A stretch of DNA of 44,740 nt from Pleomorphomonas sp. GTDB lineage: Bacteria; Pseudomonadota; Alphaproteobacteria; Rhizobiales; Pleomorphomonadaceae. Positions 15,675 through 24,019 of this stretch are shown piece after piece. Made by a program: the position numbers and the translations under genes. The notes beneath the pieces were generated by a model. It ran no database searches. It had not been told where the DNA came from and worked only from the letters and a program-made list of their open reading frames with translations. Every line of letters starts with the position of its first letter. Within the stretch, counting starts at the first letter, position 1. The stretch is taken from assembly GCA_030603685.1 (NCBI GenBank), contig JAUVXG010000016.1, positions 1 to 44,740 of the forward strand. Reading direction: 5' to 3'.

Positions 15675-16733
15675 TTATCCTTGCAACTTGACCGGCTTGC
15701 CGGTGCGGACGCTTTCGTCGGCGGCGAGGCAGACGGCCAGCGACTTCAATGCATCGTTCATGTGCTGGGTGAGGTCGATATCCTCGACGATCGCCCTGAG
15801 CATGTAGGCCTGTTCGAGCTCGCAGAGCTCCTGGTGGCCCGGCTCGCCGGCCATCGTGTAATCGGTGTCCGGAGAGAGGAAAGCGCCGTCGGGTCCGGTC
15901 GCCGCCTTGTGGACGCGGATGGTCGAGGTCCGGGTATGGGCGTCGACGTCATCCGACTTGCCCTCCCGCATGACGATGGAGGCCGAGCCGCTCGGCGAGA
16001 TGATATCCTTCACGAAGAAGGCCTGCTCGGACATCATCGGTCCCCAGCCGGCCTCGTACCAGCCGACGGAGCCGTCCGAGAACAGCACCTGCAGGTGGCC
16101 GTAGTTGTACATGTCCTCCGCGATCTCGTTCGACAGCCTGAGGCCCATGCCACGCACTTCCGTGGGCTCGGCGTCGGTCACCTGGCACATCACGTCGATG
16201 TAGTGAACGCCGCAGTCGACGATCGGCGCGGTGGTGTTCATCAACGCCTTGTGCGTCTCCCAGGTCTTGCCGGAGGACTGCTGGTTGAGGTTCATGCGGA
16301 AGACGTAGGGGCCGCCGAGCCCCCGCGCCTCGGCGATGAAGCGTTGCCAGGACGGATGGTGGCGCAGGATGTAGCCGATGACGAGCTTGCGCTTGTTGGC
16401 GACGGCGCAGTCGATGATCCGCCGGGCATCGGCAACCGTGGTGGCCAGCGGCTTTTCGACGAAGACGTGACAGCCCTGTTCCATGGCCATCACCGCGTAA
16501 TCGGCATGGCTTTCCGAATAGGTGCTGATCGAGGCCATGTCGGGCTTGAGGGCCTTGAGCGCTTCCGGGAAGGAGGGGGCGATCTCGTAGCCCTGGAGTT
16601 CGTCCGGCAGCGCCACCCTGGTGCGGTTGACGAGGCCGACGATCTCGTAGCCGGGGTTGCGATGGTAGGCGAGGGCGTGGCTCCGGCCCATGTTGCCGAG
16701 GCCGGCGGAGAGAACGCGAACGGGCGATGTCAT
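15675..16733 (-). CDS. Gfo/Idh/MocA family NAD(P)-dependent oxidoreductase
   Basis: A 352-aa protein with an N-terminal Rossmann fold (AGLGNMG at 10-16), the family's FVEKP motif at 91-95 and the following VADARRI helix, and a C-terminal alpha/beta dimerisation domain with a conserved YRH-like GYILRHHP segment and the candidate active-site CGVHYIDVM. Members oxidise or epimerise sugars and inositols, and some (GH109) are NAD-dependent glycosidases. Its ATG overlaps the permease stop as ATGA, so it is translationally coupled to the importer and probably acts on the imported sugar. Whether it oxidises, epimerises or cleaves an amino sugar cannot be told. Confidence 0.88.
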   Translation of the reverse strand: MTSPVRVLSAGLGNMGRSHALAYHRNPGYEIVGLVNRTRVALPDELQGYEIAPSFPEALKALKPDMASISTYSESHADYAVMAMEQGCHVFVEKPLATTVADARRIIDCAVANKRKLVIGYILRHHPSWQRFIAEARGLGGPYVFRMNLNQQSSGKTWETHKALMNTTAPIVDCGVHYIDVMCQVTDAEPTEVRGMGLRLSNEIAEDMYNYGHLQVLFSDGSVGWYEAGWGPMMSEQAFFVKDIISPSGSASIVMREGKSDDVDAHTRTSTIRVHKAATGPDGAFLSPDTDYTMAGEPGHQELCELEQAYMLRAIVEDIDLTQHMNDALKSLAVCLAADESVRTGKPVKLQG

Positions 16734-17569
16734 TTGACCGCTCCCGAGGTGATGCCGCGGATCAGTTGCCGCGAGAAGATGACGTAGAGGACGAGCACCG
16801 GGAAGATGGCGAGCGACAGCGCCGCCAGCACGGCGTTCCAGTTGGTGACGAACTGGCCGATGAACAGCTGCGCGCCGAGCGTCACCGTCTTGGTGCTTTC
16901 GCCGGGGGCGAGGATCAGCGGGAACCACAGGTCGTTCCAGATGGGGATCATGGTGAACACGGCCACCGTCGCCATCGCCGGCCGCACCAGCGGCAGCACC
17001 AGGCGGAAGAAGATGGCGTACTCGCTGAGTCCGTCGATGCGCCCGGCGTTCTTGAGGTCGTCGGATACCGTCCGCATGAACTCCGACAGGATGAAGATGG
17101 CGAGCGGCAGGCCTTGCGCCGTGTAAACCAGCACGAGGGCCGTCAGCGTGTTGACGAGGCCGGTCGCCACCATGCCCTGCAATAGCGCCACCGTGCCCAG
17201 GCGGATCGGGATCATGATGCCGATGGCAAGATAGAGCCCCATCAGCGTGTTGCCGCGGAAGCGATATTCGGCCAGGGCGAAGGCGGCCATGGCGCCGAAC
17301 AGCAGCACCAGGAAGATCGAGACGACCGTGACGATGGTGCTGTTCTGGAAGTAGGTGACGAAGTCGCCCTGCTTCAGCACCGTCTCGTAGCCGATCAGGC
17401 TGAAGGTCGACGGGCCGGGCAACCGCAGGGGTTGGCCGAAGATCGCCTGCTTGCTCTTGAACGAGTTGATGATGGTGAGAAACACCGGAAACAGCGCCAC
17501 CAGCGTGTAGGCGATCAGCGCCACATGGACGAGGCTGGTGCGCAGCTTCGATTGTCTTGCCTTGGACAT
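16730..17569 (-). CDS. Sugar ABC transporter permease (MalG type)
   Basis: A 279-aa inner-membrane permease of the carbohydrate uptake CUT1 family with six predicted helices beginning at about residue 14. The cytoplasmic EAA-like loop reads NAGRIDGLSEYAIFFRLVLP (about 180-199) and contacts the ATPase. A strong GGGAGGG ribosome site precedes ATG 17569, 11 bp after the stop of the partner permease. Its last codon overlaps the oxidoreductase start. With the partner permease it forms the transport channel. Confidence 0.93.
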   Translation of the reverse strand: MSKARQSKLRTSLVHVALIAYTLVALFPVFLTIINSFKSKQAIFGQPLRLPGPSTFSLIGYETVLKQGDFVTYFQNSTIVTVVSIFLVLLFGAMAAFALAEYRFRGNTLMGLYLAIGIMIPIRLGTVALLQGMVATGLVNTLTALVLVYTAQGLPLAIFILSEFMRTVSDDLKNAGRIDGLSEYAIFFRLVLPLVRPAMATVAVFTMIPIWNDLWFPLILAPGESTKTVTLGAQLFIGQFVTNWNAVLAALSLAIFPVLVLYVIFSRQLIRGITSGAVK

Positions 17570-17580
17570 CCGCCCTCCCG

Positions 17581-18531
17581 TCAGAACTGGTAGCGGCGGA
17601 TGCGCCGCTGGATGCCGAACAGGTAGATGCAGACGCCGGTCAGGATGATCAGGAACATGATGGTGGCGATGGTGGCCCCCATCGACTGGTCGCCGAGCTG
17701 CAACTGGAACCCGAAGAAGGTGCGGTAGAGGAAGGTGCCGAGGATGTCGGTCGCCTTGTCCGGCCCGGCCAGCGCCCCCTGCATGGTGTAGACGAGATCG
17801 AAGGCATTGAAGTTGCCGACGAAGGTCAGGATCGAGATGATGCCGATGGCCGGCAGGACGAGCGGCAGCTTGATCTTGAAGAACTGGCCCCAGCCGGTGA
17901 TGCCGTCGATCTCCGCCGCCTCGATCACCTCCTCGGGAATGTTGAGGAGGGCGGCGTAGATCAGCATCATCGGAATGCCGATGAACTGCCAGACCGAGAC
18001 CAGCGACACGGTGATCAGCGCCGAGCCGGGCTTGCCCAGCCACGGACCGAACAGCGACTTCATGCCGACGAGGTCCATCAGCCAGGGCGCGACGCCCCAG
18101 ATCGGCGACAGGATCAGCTTCCAGATGAAGCCGACGATGACGAAGGACAACAGCGTCGGCAGGAAGAAGGCGGTGCGATAGAAGGCCGCGAACCTGAGGC
18201 CCGGCAGCGACAGAAGCGCGGCCAGTGCGACGCCGATCGGGTTCTGAACGGCCATGTGAATGAGGAAGAAGACGAAGTTGTTGCCGAGCGCGTTCCAGAA
18301 GTCGCTCGCCCAGCGCGGATCGCCGAACAGCGTCGCGAAGTTGGCGAAGCCGACGAAGACATGTTCGCCGTCGACGACGTTGAAGAGGGACTGCCGCAGC
18401 GTCTCGATGAGCGGCAGGATCATCACCGCCGTGTAGATGATGACGGCGGGGGCGAGGAAGACGAGAATATGCCAGCGCCGCGGCCGCCGCCGCGCGGCTT
18501 CCGTGCCCTGTTCGGGTGATAGGTCGGTCAT
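17581..18531 (-). CDS. Sugar ABC transporter permease (MalF type)
   Basis: A 316-aa inner-membrane permease of the CUT1 family, with a cytoplasmic N-terminus rich in Arg (residues 14-19) and six predicted helices starting at about 22. The EAA loop is EAAEIDGITGWGQFFKIKLP (about 205-224). It is the first permease after the binding-protein gene, separated from it by 89 bp containing a strong hairpin that probably lowers its expression relative to the binding protein. Confidence 0.93.
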   Translation of the reverse strand: MTDLSPEQGTEAARRRPRRWHILVFLAPAVIIYTAVMILPLIETLRQSLFNVVDGEHVFVGFANFATLFGDPRWASDFWNALGNNFVFFLIHMAVQNPIGVALAALLSLPGLRFAAFYRTAFFLPTLLSFVIVGFIWKLILSPIWGVAPWLMDLVGMKSLFGPWLGKPGSALITVSLVSVWQFIGIPMMLIYAALLNIPEEVIEAAEIDGITGWGQFFKIKLPLVLPAIGIISILTFVGNFNAFDLVYTMQGALAGPDKATDILGTFLYRTFFGFQLQLGDQSMGATIATIMFLIILTGVCIYLFGIQRRIRRYQF

Positions 18532-18583
18532 GTCAGTCTCTGTGGCGCCGGCGGCTTGTCGGTGTCCGACAGGCGAAAAGGGC

Positions 18584-18607
18584 GACGGCGCGAAAAGTCG
18601 CGCCGTC
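18584..18607 (-). other. Intercistronic stem-loop between binding-protein and permease genes
   Basis: A perfect 10-bp stem (GACGGCGCGA at 18584-18593 with TCGCGCCGTC at 18598-18607) and a 4-nt loop. On the minus strand it is followed by CGCCCTTTTC, a weak U-tract. It lies 14 nt after the binding-protein stop. Such hairpins act as partial terminators or 3'-end protectors so that the binding protein is made in excess of the membrane subunits, as known for malE-malF. Confidence 0.75.
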
Positions 18608-18620
18608 GTCTTGTGTCACG

Positions 18621-19877
18621 TCACTTGGCCGGCTTGTACCAGCTGTCGAGGCCGTCCTGCAGCTTCTTGGCAGCAGCTTCCGGCGTGTCGGTGCCGTTGA
18701 TGACGTTGGCCGATTCCGTCCAGGTCTCGTTCTCGAGGTTGGGCGTGCCGCGCGACAGGATCTGGTAGGTCGAGCGGATGGTCGGCTCGCAGGTCTCGCG
18801 CCAGGAGACGAACTCCTTGGCCAGCGGATCGCTCATGTCGACCGCCGTCGAGTTCAGGCTGAAGAAGCCCGGCAGCGCGTTGGCGTAGATCGAGGCGAAC
18901 TCGGGCGAGGCGACCCACTCGAGGAACACCTTGGCTTCTTCCTTGTGCGGGCTGGCCGCGTTGAGACCCATGGCGATGTCGTTGTGGTCGGAGATGTAGC
19001 AGGTGTCCCCATCCTTCGCGACCGGCGGCGGGAAGGCGCCGAGCTTCAGGCCGGCGGTGTTGAACAGCGAGATTTCCCACGAACCGGCCGGGTAGATGGC
19101 GGCGCGGCCGAGCGTGAAGAGGTTCTGGCTGTCGGGGTAGGTCTGCGCCTCGAAGCCGTCGCCGAGATAGGGCTTCCACTTGGCGAGCACGCGATAGGGC
19201 TCGACCCACGACTCGTCGGTCAGCTTCTGCGTGCCGGCGATCAGCGCCTTGCGGCCTTCCTCGCCCTTCCAGTAGGTCGGACCGATGTTCTGGTAGCCCA
19301 TCGTGGCCGCTTCCCACATGTCCTTGGTGCCCATGGCCATGGGGATGTAGGTGCCGTCTTCCTTCAGCTTGTCGAGCACGGCGAAGAACTGATCGACGGT
19401 CTTCGGAACCTCGGCGCCAACCTTCTCGAAGGCTTCCTTGTTGTAGATGAAGCCGTGGATGACGGACGCCATCGGCACGCAGAAGGTCTTGGAACCGTCG
19501 TCGGTGGTCCAGGCGGACTTGGCGACGTCGGAGAAGTTCTTCATGCCCTCAAGGCCGGTCAGGTCCTCGAGCTTGCCCTTCTCGAACAGCTGCAGCGAGG
19601 TATCGAACGGCCGGCAGGCGACGAGGTCGCCGGCCGAGCCCGCGTCGAGCTTGGCGTTGAGCGCGGCGGTGTATTCGGTCGGCGCGCTCGGCGAGAAGGT
19701 CACCTTGATGCCGGGATGCTTGGCCTCAAAGGCCGGAATGATCTGTTCCTGCCAGATCTGAAGATCGTCGTTGCGCCAGCTCTCGATGTTGAGCGTGACG
19801 TCGGCGGCCATGGCCGTGCCGACGCCGGCGAGGATGCTCGATGCCAGCATGGCACCCTGCAACGTAGTGCGATACAT
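18621..19877 (-). CDS. Periplasmic sugar-binding protein of the ABC importer
   Basis: A 418-aa extracellular solute-binding protein of family 1 (MalE/UgpB type). A signal peptide covers residues 1-24, ending AGVGTAMA before ADVTLNIESW. The mature protein has the usual hinge architecture and many aromatic residues (GPTYWKGEEG, WEAATMGYQN) suited to stacking on sugars. It is the second gene of the operon after murQ and should set the specificity of the importer. From the neighbours (MurQ-like, NagA, sugar kinase) the likely ligand is an N-acetylated amino sugar such as MurNAc or GlcNAc, but the sequence alone does not prove this. Confidence 0.92.
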   Translation of the reverse strand: MYRTTLQGAMLASSILAGVGTAMAADVTLNIESWRNDDLQIWQEQIIPAFEAKHPGIKVTFSPSAPTEYTAALNAKLDAGSAGDLVACRPFDTSLQLFEKGKLEDLTGLEGMKNFSDVAKSAWTTDDGSKTFCVPMASVIHGFIYNKEAFEKVGAEVPKTVDQFFAVLDKLKEDGTYIPMAMGTKDMWEAATMGYQNIGPTYWKGEEGRKALIAGTQKLTDESWVEPYRVLAKWKPYLGDGFEAQTYPDSQNLFTLGRAAIYPAGSWEISLFNTAGLKLGAFPPPVAKDGDTCYISDHNDIAMGLNAASPHKEEAKVFLEWVASPEFASIYANALPGFFSLNSTAVDMSDPLAKEFVSWRETCEPTIRSTYQILSRGTPNLENETWTESANVINGTDTPEAAAKKLQDGLDSWYKPAK

Positions 19878-19927
19878 CGTCCGTCTCCCTTTGCTCGCGT
19901 CTTGATGACGCGCGTTGAGAACCCCGA

Positions 19928-20830
19928 TTATGATTTTGCGACGAGCGACATCGCCCGACGCAGGTTTTGGCCGGCCTCGACGAGAGCGGCATTGGCCGCC
20001 TCGATATCTCCCGCGCCGGCGGCGAGCAGAATGGCGTGTTTGACCGAGCCACGGCTCTCCCGAAGGAGCCCTGTCGCCGTGTCGGTCGGAATTCCCGTGA
20101 TGTCGGTCACGATGCGGGCGGCGCGCGCCCTGAGCTTGTCGTTATCGGCCCTGACGTTGACCATGTGGCCGTCGTGGACGTGGCCGAGATGGACGGCCAT
20201 CAGCGTCGACAGCATGTTGAGCGCGATTTTTTGCGCCGTGCCGGCCCCCATGCGGGTCGAGCCGGATATGACCTCGGGCGGCGTCCTGAGCAGAACCGCC
20301 ACGTCGGCGGCGGCAAGAAGCGGTGCGCCGTCGTTGTTGGCAATGCCGATCACCGTGGCGCCTCGTTCCCTGGCGGCGCGGACGGCGGCGACCGTGTAGG
20401 GGGTCGAGCCGGACGCGGAAACGGCAATCACGCAATCGCCCTGTCCGATGTCAGCGGCCGCTAGATCTACGGCTCCCGCCTCGACGTCGTCCTCACCCGC
20501 GCCGATCATGTCGACGAGACTGTCGCGACCTCCGGCCAGGATAACGATGGCTTCGTCGATTCCGATGCCATAGGTGCCCGGCAGCTCCAGACAGTCGGCA
20601 AGCGCCATCAGACCCGAACTGCCAGCGCCGACATAGGCGAGGCGGTGGCCCGATCTCAGGGCGGCGGCAGCTTGTTCGGCCGCGTCGGCGATGGCTGGAA
20701 TGGCCGCTTCGACGCTGCGCGCGGCGTTCGCCTGGGCTACGGCCAGCACTTCGAGTATCCGCGCGGGCGGCAGGGTGTCGAACCCCTTCGCATGGACATC
20801 GCGATCCTCGGTGCCGAGCTTTGCCGTCAT
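19928..20830 (-). CDS. murQ: MurQ-like N-acetylmuramic acid 6-phosphate etherase (SIS domain)
   Basis: A 300-aa SIS-domain protein. MurQ cleaves the lactyl ether of MurNAc-6-phosphate to give GlcNAc-6-phosphate and D-lactate in peptidoglycan recycling. It has the TEDRD start, GAGSSGLMALAD (68-79), ELPGTYG with Glu82, GAGEDD with Glu113, SASGSTPY (138-145) and the family signature PPEVISGSTRMGAGTAQK (184-201). Glu82 and Glu113 align with the two glutamates considered catalytic in E. coli MurQ (83 and 114). The usual PPT after the first Glu is PGT here, so a related substrate is possible. ATG 20830 follows GGGGAG; a start 15 bp upstream is less likely. It heads the ABC-importer operon, divergent from the kinase/GntR/nagA operon. 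Confidence 0.85.
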   Translation of the reverse strand: MTAKLGTEDRDVHAKGFDTLPPARILEVLAVAQANAARSVEAAIPAIADAAEQAAAALRSGHRLAYVGAGSSGLMALADCLELPGTYGIGIDEAIVILAGGRDSLVDMIGAGEDDVEAGAVDLAAADIGQGDCVIAVSASGSTPYTVAAVRAARERGATVIGIANNDGAPLLAAADVAVLLRTPPEVISGSTRMGAGTAQKIALNMLSTLMAVHLGHVHDGHMVNVRADNDKLRARAARIVTDITGIPTDTATGLLRESRGSVKHAILLAAGAGDIEAANAALVEAGQNLRRAMSLVAKS

Positions 20831-20873
20831 TCTGCCACTCCCCACTCGGGCAATAATGCCAAAAAGCTACCAC

Positions 20874-20889
20874 TTGTCTAGGGGGACAA
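20874..20889. promoter_or_regulatory. Candidate GntR-type operator (TTGTC-N6-GACAA) before murQ
   Basis: TTGTC (20874-20878) and GACAA (20885-20889) form an inverted repeat 44 bp upstream of the murQ start. On the minus strand TAGACA followed after 16 nt by CATTAT could be a -35/-10 pair that overlaps it. HutC-subfamily GntR repressors of amino-sugar genes bind palindromes with TGGTCTA- or TTGTCTA-like halves, and the left half reads TTGTCTA. The linked GntR gene is the natural candidate binder. Inference only. Confidence 0.4.
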
Positions 20890-21061
20890 TCATACTTCGT
20901 TCATTTTTGCCGGGATGCCACCGGTTCTCAAAGCGGACGTGCCCGCATATCCGTTTCCAAACAATATTTTGGCCTGATTTCCTCAAAAAAGCGCAGCTCG
21001 TCGACCACAAGTCGATTGGCAAATGGTATTTTTTTGGTACTTTCAGCGGAGGAGGGCCGCG

Positions 21062-21946
21062 ATGGTGGATTTCGTGATCGGCGTCGACGGAGGCGGGACG
21101 GGCTGTCGGGCGGCCGTGGCCGGCCGTGACGGGCGCGTCCTCGCTACCGGCGTCGGTGGCGCGGCCAACGTTCTGAGCGATCGCGCCGGCTCTCTAGCCA
21201 ATATTCGCAAGGCCATCGACGCGGCGGTCGCCGCCGCCGGGCTGGACAGTGGAACCCTCGAACGGTCGGGGGTTCTGCTTGGGCTCGCCGGCAGCAATGT
21301 TGGCGACACCGCGGCCTTCATCACCGCCTCGCTGCCGGCGGGGCGGGTGGAGGTCGTGTCGGATGGCCTCATCGCGCTTGAGGGCGCCATGGGCAATGGC
21401 GACGGAGCTGTGGCCATCCTCGGCACCGGCTCGGTGTTCTTTTCCCGCGTGGGCGATGCCCTGCGTTCCTACGGCGGTTGGGGGTTTGTGATCGGCGATT
21501 TCGGCTCGGGTGCCAGCCTCGGCCGGTCGGCGCTCGCCGCCACGCTGCTGGCCTACGACCGTTTCGCCGCCTCGTCTCCGCTCACCGATCGATTGATCGC
21601 CGAGTTCGGCGGCGTTCCCGGCCCGATGGTCGAGTTCGCCCGGACGGCGACACCGGGCGAGTTCGGGCGCTTCGCTCCGGCGGTCTTCTCGGCGGCCGAA
21701 GCCGGAGACCCCGTGGCCCTCGATATCGTCACGGCCGCCGCCGCGTCGGTCGATCGGGCGCTGGATCGCATCGTCGCCGATGGCGCGGAACGTCTGGCTT
21801 TGCTCGGCGGCCTTGCGCCTCTCTATCCCGTCTATCTTGCCGAGCGGCATCGGACGCGCCTGATTGCGCCCGAGGGAAGCGCGCTCGATGGGGCCGTTGC
21901 GCTCGCCCATCGGCTTTTCCTTGGCGAAGGTGGGGGCGCAGCATGA
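21062..21946 (+). CDS. BadF/BadG/BcrA-type ATPase, probable N-acetyl amino-sugar kinase
   Basis: A 294-aa member of the ASKHA kinase superfamily. The phosphate-1 motif is VDGGGTGCRAA (7-17), a phosphate-2 type motif is ILGTGS (about 120), the adenosine-side glycine-rich motif is ALLGGLAPLY (near 255), and GGWGFVIGDFGSGASLG is the conserved kinase block. N-acetylglucosamine kinases and the clostridial MurK, which phosphorylates both MurNAc and GlcNAc, belong here. As the importer is ABC rather than PTS, imported sugar needs a kinase before MurQ or NagA can act, and this gene fits. ATG 21062 is preceded by GGAGGAGGG; an upstream in-frame start is rejected. Its stop overlaps the GntR start (ATGA). 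Confidence 0.87.
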   Translation: MVDFVIGVDGGGTGCRAAVAGRDGRVLATGVGGAANVLSDRAGSLANIRKAIDAAVAAAGLDSGTLERSGVLLGLAGSNVGDTAAFITASLPAGRVEVVSDGLIALEGAMGNGDGAVAILGTGSVFFSRVGDALRSYGGWGFVIGDFGSGASLGRSALAATLLAYDRFAASSPLTDRLIAEFGGVPGPMVEFARTATPGEFGRFAPAVFSAAEAGDPVALDIVTAAAASVDRALDRIVADGAERLALLGGLAPLYPVYLAERHRTRLIAPEGSALDGAVALAHRLFLGEGGGAA

Positions 21947-22707
21947 GCGGCGACATCTCCAGAATCCTGTCTCCCGAGCGGTTGCAGGCCGCCGCCACCG
22001 GACCGCTCTATCTCAAGCTGAGGCAGGCCATCGAGGCGGCCATCGGCGGCGGCCAGCTCAAGCACGGCGATGCATTGCCGCCCGAGCGGGAGATCGCCGA
22101 TTCCCTCGGTATCAGCCGCGTCACCGTTCGCAAGGCGGTGGATGAGCTCGTCGAAGCCGGGCTCCTGGTGCGACGTCACGGTTCCGGGACCTTCGTGGTG
22201 AAGCCGGTGGAGCGGGTGGAGCAGTCGCTCTCGCTGCTCACATCCTTCACCGAGGACATGGCGCGGCGCGGCCTCAAGGCCAGTTCCCGCTGGCTCGACA
22301 GGGGGCTGCATTTGCCCTCGCCCGAGGAGGCGATGATGCTGGGGCTCTCCGGCGGTGGCCGTGTCGCCCGGCTCGAACGTCTCCGGATCGCCAACGATCT
22401 GCCTCTGGCCCTCGAACGGGCGTCGCTCTCGGCCGAGGTGCTGCCCGATCCGGGCGCCGTTGAAAGGTCGCTCTACGAGACGCTGGCCCGGAGCGGTCAC
22501 CGGCCCGTGCGGGCCGTGCAGCGCATATCGGCCTGCAACATTCGCGGCCAGGACGCGGCGCTGCTTGGCGTGCAGGCCGGCGAAGCTGGTCTGTCCATCG
22601 AGCGGATTTCCTATCTCGCTTCGGGCCGGGTGGTCGAGTTCACCCGGTCGCTCTATCGCGCCGACGCCTACGACTTCGTCGCCGAGCTGACGCTCCCCCA
22701 ATCCTGA
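21943..22707 (+). CDS. GntR/HutC-family repressor of the amino-sugar locus
   Basis: A 254-aa regulator with a GntR winged HTH (about 18-85: PLYLKLRQAIEAAI, LPPEREIADSLGISRVTVRK, then HGSGTFV) and a C-terminal UTRA/chorismate-lyase-like effector domain (about 100-250, with ARLERLRIAN and a closing FTRSLYRAD motif). HutC-type members such as NagR/YvoA bind GlcNAc-6-phosphate or glucosamine-6-phosphate as inducer. It lies between the kinase and nagA, is translationally coupled to the kinase, and probably controls both divergent transcripts. Confidence 0.92.
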   Translation: MSGDISRILSPERLQAAATGPLYLKLRQAIEAAIGGGQLKHGDALPPEREIADSLGISRVTVRKAVDELVEAGLLVRRHGSGTFVVKPVERVEQSLSLLTSFTEDMARRGLKASSRWLDRGLHLPSPEEAMMLGLSGGGRVARLERLRIANDLPLALERASLSAEVLPDPGAVERSLYETLARSGHRPVRAVQRISACNIRGQDAALLGVQAGEAGLSIERISYLASGRVVEFTRSLYRADAYDFVAELTLPQS

Positions 22708-22734
22708 TCCGTCACCACCCTAGGAGACGTTCCC

Positions 22735-23880
22735 ATGTCCGCCCTTCACATCCGTGGTATCCGCCTGTTCGACGGCAATGCTTGGCACGACGATGCAGAG
22801 ATTGCCGTGGAGGATGGTCGCTTCATCGCCGCCGACAACCTGCCTGCCGGCACCGAGGTGATCGATGCCGGCGGACTTCTGGCGGTGCCCGGCTTCATCG
22901 ACCTTCAGGTCAACGGCGGCGGTGGCATCAACTTCAACGACGATCCGAGCGTTTCGACCATCGAGCGCATATGCGCCGCTCACGCCCATTTCGGCACGAC
23001 GGCCCTGTTGCCGACGCTCATCACCGACCGTCGCGAAGCCCGCACCGAGGCCATTGCCGCCGGTCAGGCGGCGCGGGCGGCCGGTGTGCCGGGTTATCTT
23101 GGCCTGCACCTCGAAGGACCGCATCTGTCGGCGGCCAAGCGAGGCGTCCACGCTGTCGCCTACGTGCGCCAGATGGAGGAGTCGGATATCCGGGAACTGA
23201 TCGGAGCGCTCACGGGTGCCGGCCCGACGATGCTGACGGTCGCCCCGGAATCGACGTCGGTCGAGGCCGTGCGTCGCCTCGCCGAGGCCGGCGGCATCGT
23301 CAGTCTCGGCCATACCGATTGCGACTATGACACGGCGCTGGCCTACATCGCCGCTGGCGCCAGCACGGCGACCCATCTCTTCAACGCCATGAGCCCGTTC
23401 GGTCACCGGACGCCGGGCATGGTCGGCGCGGTGCTCGACAGCGGAATCTCCGCCGGTCTCATCGCCGACGGGATCCACGTTCATCCGGCGGCGGCGCGCG
23501 TGGCGCTCAGGGCCAAGCGCGGGCCGGGGCGGATTTTCCTCGTCACCGACGCCATGCTGACCATCGGCACCGATTTGCCGGACTTCGAACTCAACGGCCG
23601 GACCATCTTCCGCCGCGACGGCCGCCTGGCACTCGCCGATGGCACGCTGGCCGGCGCCGACATCGACATGCTCTCTTCGGTGCGTTACGCCGCCGATCAC
23701 TTCGAGATCGGCCTCGACGAGGCGATCCGCATGGCCACCGTCTATCCGGCCGAAGCCATGCGCATCGGGAACCGCAAGGGTCGGGTCGCGCCCGGCCTGG
23801 ATGCCGATTTCCTGCTGCTGACGCCGGATTTCGAGCTCAAGTCGACATGGATCGGCGGCAACAGGGTCTTCTCGGCCTGA
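22735..23880 (+). CDS. nagA: N-acetylglucosamine-6-phosphate deacetylase NagA
   Basis: A 381-aa amidohydrolase that removes acetate from GlcNAc-6-phosphate to give glucosamine-6-phosphate. Metal and catalytic residues are visible: Glu127 in LHLEGPHL, His193 in SLGHTDCDY, His214 in THLFNAMS, and the catalytic Asp272 in LVTDAM. GFIDLQVNGGGGINFN at 53-68 replaces the usual HxH pair, as is typical for NagA. It starts 27 bp after the GntR stop with GGAGA ahead of the ATG. No nagB deaminase is adjacent, so glucosamine-6-phosphate must be handled by an enzyme encoded elsewhere or go to cell-wall synthesis. Confidence 0.95.
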   Translation: MSALHIRGIRLFDGNAWHDDAEIAVEDGRFIAADNLPAGTEVIDAGGLLAVPGFIDLQVNGGGGINFNDDPSVSTIERICAAHAHFGTTALLPTLITDRREARTEAIAAGQAARAAGVPGYLGLHLEGPHLSAAKRGVHAVAYVRQMEESDIRELIGALTGAGPTMLTVAPESTSVEAVRRLAEAGGIVSLGHTDCDYDTALAYIAAGASTATHLFNAMSPFGHRTPGMVGAVLDSGISAGLIADGIHVHPAAARVALRAKRGPGRIFLVTDAMLTIGTDLPDFELNGRTIFRRDGRLALADGTLAGADIDMLSSVRYAADHFEIGLDEAIRMATVYPAEAMRIGNRKGRVAPGLDADFLLLTPDFELKSTWIGGNRVFSA

Positions 23881-23890
23881 GCCGCTCCTT

Positions 23891-24006
23891 CATAGCGGTT
23901 CCGCTTTATCTGAACTCATCCAGCTCAAGCGGGTTTCGGCCTGGCCGGCCGGCGCCCGGTCTGGCGCTTTCGCTTCCGTCAGGCTCCGCCCGGAAGGTCG
24001 AAACCC
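23891..24006. repeat. GC-rich palindromic intergenic element (possible dispersed repeat)
   Basis: The gap between the convergent nagA and coaA genes holds a compact GCGG-TT-CCGC dyad (23895-23904) and a long-range inverted repeat GGGTTTCG (23931-23938) / CGAAACCC (23999-24006). Between the arms are nested GC-rich dyads such as CTGGCCGGCC. This resembles rhizobial RIME/REP-like palindromic elements found between convergent genes, and it could also terminate transcription from both sides. Only one copy is in the window, so repetition cannot be confirmed. Confidence 0.35.
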
Positions 24007-24019
24007 GACGCAAGCGGTG

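Noticed and set aside
21024-21039. TGGTA direct repeat as a separate operator feature
   Set aside because: Short and not symmetrical in a T-rich run; mentioned only within the regulatory finding.
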